Source of the DNA: Beaufortia kweichowensis
Taxonomy: Eukaryota > Chordata > Actinopteri > Cypriniformes > Gastromyzontidae
Assembly: GCA_019155185.1 (NCBI GenBank)
Contig: CM032801.1
Span: 18,246,514 to 18,310,513 of the forward strand
Length of the DNA: 64,000 nt
Direction of reading: 5' to 3'
Under the pieces are notes generated by a model that saw only the letters and a list, made by a program, of their open reading frames with translations, was not told where the DNA came from and did no database searches. A program made the translations under genes and the position numbers. Position 1 is the first letter of the stretch; every line of letters starts with the position of its first letter. Below, piece after piece: positions 55,882-64,000 of the stretch.

Positions 55882-56545
55882 TCCCGGTGGATTCGCAAAG
55901 TCCGTTCGGAGAGCGAAGTTTCGCGAGAAGTGTCGAAGTCTGCCGAAGTAAGATTGCCGGAAAAGCTGTCCTGAAGAAGGGCAGGTCCCACGAAGTTTTG
56001 AATAGATTAGGGTTAGGGTTAGCAAAGAGTTTCTGAGCAAAGAGTTGTCCAATGCATGGTGGTCTTAAAGGCACAGCTGTCACGCCCCTGTCAGGTCACT
56101 TTGGCCAATGCCCAGGGGCTGTTGATGCGCGGGAGAAATTTCTTTGTCCTTCTTTGTGACAAATGATTTACACAGGTACGGTTTATGTCCTGTTTGCACC
56201 GAACACATAAACTTATTGTAAAGTGAGTATGATGCACGCCATGACTATGTACTGTGCATCATTATTTAGGAAATAATTTGTGGATCATTTTGATACCACA
56301 CACGAGAGAGAAGTGAAGTAAGAACAATAGTTATTCATTCATCTGTCATGAAATAACAGTCAAACTTCAACAGTAATGAAATACATGCACTAACTATGGC
56401 AGGGCATTAAGGGATAACAGAGGAATACACACACATATATATACAGGTATATATATACACAAAATGGACAGTTTATTCTTGCTCATTCTAGAGAGTCTCT
56501 TTGATGTGTTTGGAATGTGTCTCTCTAGTCCTCTCTGCAAATCTC
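55291..56545 (-). repeat. Long-LTR family, truncated solo copy
   Basis: Same plus-strand start (TGTAGTGATTCTGTG) as the copy at 51654. It is cut at about 56545, where a Harbinger-like piece begins. It includes TTAGGGTTAGGGTTAG at 56005-56020 and a GA microsatellite. Confidence 0.85.
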
Positions 56546-56897
56546 TAAAATTGTTTTTCTTTTTCCATATTCGTCAAGAAGTATACACTTCTCCTCCTCT
56601 GTCCAATTTGGCTTTCTTTTTTTGTTTTCCTTATCCATGTTTTTATATGTTTTATCTACTGTTATGTGTAAAGCTGCTACTGGGTTAATGTTTGAGTAGC
56701 GTTTCCATGGCAAAGGTATAATTTCATCACGTCAAACCTGGGTCGATGTCGTAAAACACTTAATGTTTTTCTTTACCTAAGAGAACCATTTAAGGGATTA
56801 TATGCAAGGCTCTTAAGTTATTCTCTTGGGTAAGGGGAAATCACTCCTTAAGTGTCATACTTAAGGGGAAAAGTTAAGGTACTTTATGCAACCGGGC
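56546..56897 (-). mobile_element. Harbinger-like fragment with Myb-type coding piece
   Basis: The minus strand starts GCCCGGTTGCATAAAG (56897 downward), similar to PIF/Harbinger ends. An ATG at 56638 opens MDKENKKRKPNWTEEEKCIL then DEYGKRKTI, a Myb/SANT-like DNA-binding start as found in the second Harbinger protein. The rest is lost at the junction. Confidence 0.5.
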
Positions 56898-58172
56898 ACT
56901 GGCCTTGATGAATAACGGTCCGTGTCCAACACAACAACACTATAGAGCCGGTAACAGTATCACACAGTTTAAGGGATGTCAAAGTCAAAGTCAGTTTTAT
57001 TGTCACATCACCACAGCACATGTGAAATTCTTGGGAGCATGCTCCAGAAAAATAGCAGAAACAGTTAACATATAACCATACAGACTTCAACAGGTACAGA
57101 TGTGCAATATGCACATACATATAGTCAGTACACACAGTGTACTATTAGACATACAATGTACATACATACAGTTAACATCACAATATACACTATACACAGA
57201 ATGTACACCTTCTACATTATGTAGATATATCAATGCATAGAAATACGCTGAAATGCAACAGATGCAAAAATACAAATGCAAGAATATGCTGAAATGCAAC
57301 AGATTGTACGTGAACTGGATACAAAATGTCATGAATGTGCATCGGATGGTATCCAGTGGTAACAGGTAGATTGTTGTATAAATGCAGTGTGTATGTATAG
57401 TTCAGTGTTTATTGTTAAAGTTAAGTGCGGTGTGTGGCATACCATATTGTGGGAGTATGCTGTAGGGTGTATTAGTTTTTATTGTTCATTAGTCTGATAG
57501 CCTGAGGGAAAAAGCTATCCCTAAATCAGCTAGTGCGGGATCGGATGCTGCGGAGACGTCTTCCTGAGGGCAGCAGAGAGAGCAGTCTGTGGGACGGGTG
57601 GCTGGAGTCACTGAGGATCCTCCGGATGTGTTGTGAGCATTAAGCAGAGACAATCATGGGTGAATACAAATTAATATTTATTAACTAAGCTACTAAAAAC
57701 ACAATATCGATTAACTAACATGAACACATACACATTCACACGAATACAAGAGAAAGCATAGAAAATCAGAGTAAGAGTAAAGAGTGGCACATTAAATCAG
57801 TAGAATACTTCTGGACAAACCACCGGGTTTTCTCTATAAAAAGTTCACCTTTGTAGCAAAGGCTTAAGCGCTGTTAAATGGTTATAAATAGGATACTTGC
57901 ATTGAATGGTTGCGTCGGCAAGAATCCTAGTGCGCGGAGAGAGAGTGTCCCGGTGGATTCGCAGAGTTCGTTTGGAGAGCGAAATTTCGCGAGATGTGTC
58001 AAAGTCTGCCGAAGTAAAATCGCCGGAAAGTCTGTCCTGAGGAAGGGTCAGGTCCCACAAAGGTTGGATCGATTCCAAGATTGTTAGCGAAGAGTTGTCC
58101 GATGCATGGCGGTCTTAAAGACACAGCTGTCACGCCTCTGTTAGGTCACCTGGCCAATGCCAAGGGGCCGTT
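56898..58172 (-). repeat. Long-LTR family copy, split by a LINE tail
   Basis: Family text runs at 56898-56979, then resumes GTGTTGTGAGCATTAAGC (57628 on) to about 58172. The interruption 56980-57623 is flanked by GGATGT at 56974-56979 and 57624-57629. More divergent than the other copies. Confidence 0.8.
56980..57623 (-). mobile_element. LINE or SINE 3'-end insertion
   Basis: On the minus strand it ends AATAAAACTGACTTTGACTTTG, a simple-repeat tail. The 5' part contains GTCTGATAGCCTGAGGGAAA and GGATGCTGCGGAGACGTCTT (plus strand), which occur in a widespread fish repeat. The 6-bp duplication GGATGT flanks it. Class not certain. Confidence 0.65.
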
Positions 58173-58622
58173 TGTTATGTCTTGGTGGATGAAACACACA
58201 GATAAACAGGAGTAACAAATAAGAGGTTTTTACTATACTCAAAAGATTCAAATTCAAACATAAACAAACATAAATGGCAACACTGGCATAAACAGTGTAG
58301 AGACTTGGCCGGGCCAAATGTTGGATTTCTTTAAGGGATCATAAAGTTAGACAACAAACACCAAATTCCTACGGGGGAAGTCAACACCAGAACCCCTTTT
58401 GGCTCCAGAAAGTCTGGGTTAAGTGATGACCTGCCGGTTGTTACTTAACTCAGGAGGACAGTTATGGTACCTCTCTGGCCTTCCCCAGAGAGGGTAACCC
58501 CCAGCTCAACTCCTGAGATTCTCCAGGCCCCCTGGAGATTTGCAGAGAGGACTAGAGAAGTACATTCCAAACACCTCAAAGAGACTCTTTAGGATGAGCG
58601 GGACAAAACTGCCCAATTTGTA

Positions 58623-58655
<33 letters not shown>

Positions 58656-60073
58656 ATGTGTGTATTCCTCCATAATCACGTGATACCCTGCCATAGTTAT
58701 TGCATGCATTTCAGTGTCATTGAAGTTTAACTTTTATGTCATGACAGATGAATGAATAACTATTGTTCTTACTTCACTTCTCTCTCGTGTGTGGTATCAA
58801 AATGATCCACAAATTATTTCCTAAATAATGATGCACAGTACATAGTCATGGCGTGCATCATACTCAATTTGCAATAAGTTTATGTGTTCGGTGCAAACAG
58901 GACATAAACCGTACCTGTGTAAATCATTTGTCACAAAGAAGGACAAACAAATTTCTCCCGCGCATCAACAGCCCCTGGGCATTGGCCAAAGTGACCTGAC
59001 AGGGGCGTGACAGCTGTGCCTTTAAGACCACCATGCATTGGACAACTCTTTGCTCAGAAACTCTTTGCTAACCCTAATCTATTCAAAACTTCGTGGGACC
59101 TGCTCTTTCTTCAGGACAGCTTTTCCGGCAATCTTACTTCGGCAGACTTCGACACTTCTCGCGAAACTTCGCTCTCCGAACGGACTTCGCGAATCCACCG
59201 GGACACTCTCTCTCCCTTTCTCTCCGCGCACCAGGATTCAACAGCGCTTAAGCCACTGCCCCTTGGCTAACCAAGGTGAACTTTTTGTAGAGAAAAACCC
59301 GGTGGTTTGTGTCCTGCTGATTTAATATGCCATTCTTTACTCTTTACTCTAATTTTTCTATGCTTTATCTTGTGTGAATGTGTATGTGTTTGTGTTTGTG
59401 TTAGTGAATCCATATCATATCTCAGTAGCTTAGTTAATAAATATTCATTTGTATTCACTCATGATTGTCTCTGCTTAATGCTCATAACACATCCCTTAAA
59501 CTGTGCGATACTGTTACCGGCTCTGTATGTATTACTGTATTGGGCATGGACCGTTGTTAATCAAGGCCAGAAGAATAATGCGTTTATTGTACCAGGTAAT
59601 GCTACAAAATACATATAGTTAATAATCTTTATCTGTAAGTATTTCCATTTGAGCCACAAATAATTATAACCTGAAACTGAACCGTGTTTTAAATAACACC
59701 GTCTTAGTTTCACTATAACTAGTGGAGATGCTGGAGAGTGTTTAAATAACACCATCCCCACAGAATCACTACAACAGATATGTTATTTTAGCAATGGTGT
59801 TAACAGACATTCGCAGATAACCATGACCCGCGAACAACAAGGCATACATCAAGGTGACAAGATAACAATCAAGATTGAGAGAGAGAGAAAGAGGAAGAAG
59901 GTCAGAATGGCGACATGCCGGTTAAGCAAACCAATATCTGACGGTGAGTGAGAGAAAACAGTGAGTATATAAAGAGTCCGGGTAAATGAGGAACAGATGC
60001 AGGTAATCCAATGAAGCGTGAGTGCTGAGCAAAGGGTTCTGGGTAACGTAGCAAATCCAGCAAATCCGAAACA
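58173..60073 (-). mobile_element. Gypsy-type LTR fragment split by a solo LTR
   Basis: Parts 58173-58295 (TGTTATGTCTTGG...) and 59778-60073 (...CCGAAACA). On the minus strand the second part reads like a gypsy LTR promoter (CACCTGCATCTG-type text, then CTCTTTATATACTCAC with a TATA box). The two parts are joined by the ACAG duplication of the solo LTR inside. No outer duplication was found. Confidence 0.5.
58296..59773 (+). mobile_element. Complete solo LTR of the long-LTR family (1478 bp)
   Basis: TGTAGAGACTTGG to GAATCACTACA, with the 4-bp duplication ACAG at 58292-58295 and 59774-59777. It fixes the true ends of the family, which include about 290 bp beyond the CATAACA point that resembles an LTR end. 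Opposite orientation to the copies at 46206, 51654, 55291 and 56898. Confidence 0.88.
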
Positions 60074-61115
60074 GTATATGTAAATGTTTTTGCAAGTGAC
60101 TTGGCACCTCGTTGTGATGGAACAACCACGCGTCACTCATTTGCTGAGTGTAGATGGAAGAAGAGGACGTGAACCTGTAGGTGTCAAAGAGACGCCAGGC
60201 TCTGTCGTCACGGCAACACACTGCTCACAATCACCGGAATCCTAATCACCATCACCTGCACTTCATCACCAGCCTTCATAGATGTGCACATAAAAGCAGC
60301 ACTCACCATTCAGTCTTTGTCTGGTCTCACACGTAGAACTTGGACTCATACTTACCAGTGGAAATACTTACCCGAATGTTTATATCGTCTCGTCGTCCAA
60401 GTGTTCCAAGTCTTCGTCGTTCTCCAGTCTTCATCGTCTTCAGTGTTGTGTTTGTCATCCTCCTCACCATCTTTACTCACCGGACACTTCAACCACCATC
60501 TACGATCTCCTGCATCTACAAGGACAGTAACCATTCATACTCCGTTAATATCAAATGTTATTTTAAGTTTTAATAAATCATCTGTTTGAAATCACACCAT
60601 CTCCCCTATAAGTGGTATCATTACAGTAGGAGTGATTTCAGGTAAGGTTTTTGTTTGTTATTGTCCTATAGGCCAATGAATGCAAATGTCTTTTCCAATT
60701 ACAGGATAAAAGCAACAAAGAACAACACTTCACTGGTCAATAATATTGTACATGAAAATCAACACTTGCAAAAACTTTGCTGCCCACGTCAAGACGCCAC
60801 ATCCTTTAAAAAGCTCTGATTGCTGTTTATCGTATATAGGGTGCGTTCCTGAAACTGAACTATATGAACAAGCTCGTCATCCTTCATTCTGTGGTATCCT
60901 TCTTCTGTACAAAGTGTACCTTGTGTGTCTCTTTTTAAATGAATTGAGCCTCCTTTTTGTTACTAAATCATTCTAGAATGTTTAACAGATGATCTGTGCA
61001 AAAGCAAACACATCTCACAAGTTTTGGCATTTCTTGAATATTACGGTGTGTGCCTTGTGTGTGGTGGAGGAGCATTGCATTGAACTGCATGTTACAATCA
61101 ATAAATGACAAATGA
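60074..61115 (+). other. Possible 3' end of a plus-strand transcript
   Basis: A short stretch reads SDLAPRCDGTTTRHSFAE (60088-60145) and stops at about 60170. Without the solo LTR (60182-60625) the text runs to TTTCAGGTAAGG (60637-60648), a donor-like site. An acceptor-like TTCCAATTACAG is at about 60701-60712 and AATAAA at 61100-61105. This could be the tail of a gene convergent with lgi1. No protein family is recognised. Confidence 0.25.
60182..60625 (+). mobile_element. Solo LTR, 444 bp
   Basis: TGTCAAAGAGACGCC to GGTATCATTACA, with the duplication GTAGG at 60177-60181 and 60626-60630. An ACATAAAAGC TATA-like box (about 60288) and AATAAA (60572-60577). Gypsy-type layout like those at 10786 and 23162. 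Confidence 0.9.
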
Positions 61116-61209
61116 ATGTCTGCTTAACTGCTTCATTTCATATTCAAAACCGGTTGCATTTACTAACCAGCTCGCTCTTGTGACTTGATAATAAAAACTG
61201 AAAACTGAC

Positions 61210-62130
61210 ACCATTTCAAGTCTTTATTCAAGTGAAGTATGTGTTTATGTTTTCACTAGTAAGGTGATTTGAAAAAACATATGCATGAAACTGCAAGCAC
61301 AGTGTCTTCCAACAGAACAACATTCCATCTTTTTGTCCCTTAACAAATCTTATGTTGTTAGAAGTATACAGTTGAAACAAACAGGCAATGCTAAAAATGA
61401 ACCGTAACACCACACACTAGTCATAAACTGACAGTGTATTTGACATCTTCAGTGCATTAATTGTCAACCAGCTGCCACAAATAAATACATCCAGTTGACA
61501 GAAAGGTAAAGAGGTTTTGGAAGATTCACTGGTGAAAAACACGATAATAAACACGTTTATGAATGTCATTACAGCAATCACAAAGTAAAAACACAAGAGT
61601 TTGGTTTTTGAAGTTCAATAGCGGCACCATCATGCAAGTCCACCTTACCAAGAGTCTTCATGCTATGAAACGATGGGTGAATCTCATCAATCATTAGTCA
61701 CATTTCACCACTAAATATACAAAAAAGAAAATGTTATATTATATTTTATATTCAAAAATTATATTTTGAAAATGAAGCATGATCGTTAATCTGCCTGGAC
61801 ATTTTACTCTCGAAATCGAATTACTGTAATACAGTAAATTTGATCTAAAGCCCAAATTAGAAAATAGTACAGAAAATACTGCCATTATGTAAGTACATCT
61901 ATCATCTAACCTATCTTTTTGACCTATCAGTAACGAGAATGACGTGTTCGCATGCAGAATTGAACAGTTTAAATGTGCTTGATTGTCATTACTGTAAAAC
62001 ATGTGAATAAGCCAAAACAGGCTTTGGTTTTGCTTGATTCTTTCTTTTGTTTTGGGGTGACTGTAAGAACGACCTGAACATTTTCTGTACAGGTTTTCGT
62101 GAGATTCACTCAAACAGCATTATCAACCGA
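61210..62130 (-). other. lgi1: 3' UTR of the lgi1-type gene
   Basis: Non-coding sequence after the stop codon. AATAAA on the minus strand (61224-61229) is a good candidate polyadenylation signal, giving a 3' UTR of about 0.9 kb. Confidence 0.6.
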
Positions 62131-62948
62131 TCAGCTACTCAGGTCAAGGACAAGATGTTCATATATACGTGTTTGCCCCTTAAAACTAGAGCCGAGGAGA
62201 AATTCCCTGCTGTCAATAAACACCTGAGAAAATGCCCTGGGTGCTTGAATGTTGAGTTCCTGGAAGTGAATAAATTGGGTTTTCTTGGCATCCCAGCGAT
62301 AGACCTGAGTAAAGGCGTAATCGCTGCCCAGAGTGGCATACTGCCAATCGGCTATGGCAAACGGCTGAAAGACCATGGATCCACGAGAGGCCATGGTCTG
62401 GATCTCGACGAACATGCTCCCATCCCATTTCATCACCTTTGAGTCACCAATGAAGCGTGTTAGACATATGTAGAGTTCGCTCTTCACAGTAAAGTGTTTC
62501 ACTGCATACACGTCCTCCATCTCTGGGATGTCTGTACGCCGTTCAAACTGCTTCACGCTCTTGTTCCACTGGTAAATGACTGGTCTTTGTGAGCTGCTGG
62601 ACAAGATCAGATGAGGCTTTCCAGAGATCTCCAGATACTCCACATCTGTGTCACGGTGCCAGGGGTGAAGTGACTGATGAGAGTAAAACCCATTGCCGTT
62701 CCATTTGTAGATAGTTGTCGAGCCAGCTTTGGAGCTATCGGCGATGATGAAGAAAGACTCTCCATCAACCTGGAAGACTTCCACATCGTTTGGCTTTCTG
62801 ATTTTTAAAATGTCAATGTCTTGGATTTTGATGAATTTGTTTGCCGAGGTGTCTCTCTTGAAGATGTGCGAGCCACCAAACAGTTGGGCTACGATAACGA
62901 AGAGCTGACTATCAATGACTAAAGGTTTACAGATGACCGTAGAGGTGC
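62131..62948 (-). CDS. lgi1: Leucine-rich glioma-inactivated protein 1 (LGI1-type), last coding exon
   Basis: LGI1 is a secreted synaptic glycoprotein; its seven-bladed EPTP propeller binds ADAM22/23. This exon starts after a ctctgcag acceptor at 62948 and encodes most of the propeller: TSTVICKPLVIDSQLFVIVA, QLFGGSHIFKRDTSANKFIK, DIDILKIRKPNDVEVFQV, IYKWNGNGFYSHQSLHPWH, VYAVKHFTVKSELYICLTRF, SMVFQPFAIADWQYATLG, and the end GQTRIYEHLVLDLSS. The EPTP repeats and the I/V-DLS C-terminus match LGI1 better than the other LGI members as I recall them. About 272 codons, fully open. Teleosts have two lgi1 copies; which one this is cannot be told. Earlier exons lie outside the window. Confidence 0.93.
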
Positions 62949-64000
62949 CTGCAGAGGAAATTTGTATGACATCATTTAAAGATCAGTGAAAACCCAGATA
63001 AAATCTAAAATAAAAGAAAAAACCTAAGCTAAAATTTTGCCTGAATTACTGTTCTACATTCTACATAATGTAAAGAACATACTGAGATTATACTGTCATT
63101 TATTAAAATCAGTGTTTAGGAAGTCAAATTCTGCTATTTTTTGTGGAAAATAATGTCACAAATGTCAATAAATCATTCATTTAATGTATATTTACAGCAA
63201 TAGACACACATTTACAAAAACCTATTTTCATAATTATTCCTATAGCTATGACTACTTGAACACTTAGAATCTTATGATTAGACTTTAGCCTGGATTTCAC
63301 AGGTGAGTTTAAATCCCAGCTCTGTCACGCTCTTTACTGGCATGTCATTAATAAAGTGTAACTTTAAAAAAAAAAACATGAATAATTACTGTAAGTCATC
63401 AAAACCTCCAGCTTCAAGATTAAATGTATTGTAACCAAAAGGTTTCAATGTCGTTCATTGAGGCTTGTAAGTTTGTGCTGAAACTCAAACTTTAATCTTC
63501 ATCTATGAAGGGAATTTGCACCGCAATATACCTACAGTTGTTTCCTAGCATGTGCTGTCTGATTTCCATCATGAATATCATGTCATTTAACCTTAAGGAG
63601 TCAAATTATGCCCTTTTGCGAAGTCCTTATATTGTTTTTGAGGTGTAGTAGAACAGGTTTTCATATTTATTTGTTAAAAACACATTCTTTTTCTCATATT
63701 TAGTGGTGCTTGCAGAATGCCTAGAAAAATCCCATAGACTTAACATTGCAGCAAATGTTGACGGGTCATAGCTCTGAGGGAGGATTTCATAGAAACATGT
63801 GGGTTACCACATTTGATCAGGCAAGCAGACTCTGTAAGAACATACCTCACAATGGGGTGTATGTTGTACCCCTGGGGTGTAAGAGCCACCCGAAATTCCC
63901 CATAGACTTATAATGGCCCATAGACTGCCATTATAAAACGGCCCACATGGATTATCTTTACATCACAGTGTCATAGAGACGTGGGGGTGGGCTCGTTTTA
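62949..64000 (-). other. Intron of the lgi1-type gene, with a repeat piece at the right edge
   Basis: Starts with the acceptor of the last exon. No exon is seen. The phrase CCCATAGACT occurs three times at 63731-63930, and a perfect inverted repeat lies at 63908-63936, suggesting an uncharacterised repeat that runs past the window edge. Confidence 0.6.

Noticed and set aside
57087..57332. Cys/Tyr-rich minus frame
   Set aside because: Lies in a LINE/SINE tail insertion with ATAC/TGCA-type simple text; no domain.
61739..62113. 124-codon minus frame downstream of lgi1
   Set aside because: Lies in the 3' UTR after the conserved lgi1 stop; no domain.

Overview
The window is vertebrate nuclear DNA, almost certainly from a teleost and probably a cyprinid. 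The organism is inferred from a recognisable last exon of an lgi1-type gene, from a minus-strand array of disulfide-free Ig V-type exons of the fish SLAM/CD2-like kind, and from fish-type transposable elements (Tx1-like, CR1/L2-like and RTE/Rex3-like LINEs, Gmr1-like and other Ty3/gypsy LTR elements, hAT and Harbinger DNA elements). There are no bacterial features, CRISPR arrays or rRNA/tRNA genes. Many coding stretches carry single-base indels or lone stop codons. These could be decay or uncorrected assembly errors, and the two cannot be separated here.

Layout. 1-1.3 kb: decayed gypsy pol fragment. 2.2-39.1 kb: Ig V-type exons, all on the minus strand, at 38783-39115, 35369-35698, 33786-34115, 33268-33567, 25856-32735 (split), 3464-7267 (split), 3001-3315, 2602-2914 and 2225-2533. 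The three exons at 33.8-39.1 kb are open and cleanly spliced; the others are interrupted. The array has been expanded by insertions: a 3.5 kb TIR-bounded element (3724-7239) carrying a spliced-looking PB1-like/SAMD3-like gene remnant; two Tx1-like LINE copies (8.6-15.3 kb), one with a solo LTR in it; a hAT element with an exact 8-bp duplication (15328-18448); a CR1/L2-like LINE with an esterase-type ORF1 and its own solo LTR (19-25.4 kb); and a nearly complete Gmr1-like LTR retrotransposon (25980-32536) whose integrase lies upstream of reverse transcriptase. Two Ig exons are cut by insertions, and the flanking halves still read through across the target-site duplications.

37.9-60.6 kb is mostly mobile DNA: a 706-bp hAT MITE, a BED-finger hAT remnant, and a three-level nest (40356-53486). 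In the nest, a gag-type LTR element with a long Ser/Gln-rich ORF was invaded in its right LTR by an RTE/Rex3-like LINE, which in turn holds a pol-deleted LTR element with roughly 1.48 kb LTRs. More LTR copies of that last family, an L1 fragment, a Harbinger fragment and two further solo or partial LTRs follow.

61.2-64 kb: the terminal coding exon, 3' UTR and part of the preceding intron of an lgi1-type gene on the minus strand. A possible plus-strand transcript end converges on it.

The most interesting items are the gene-carrying TIR element, the Ser/Gln-rich LTR element and the Gmr1-like domain order.
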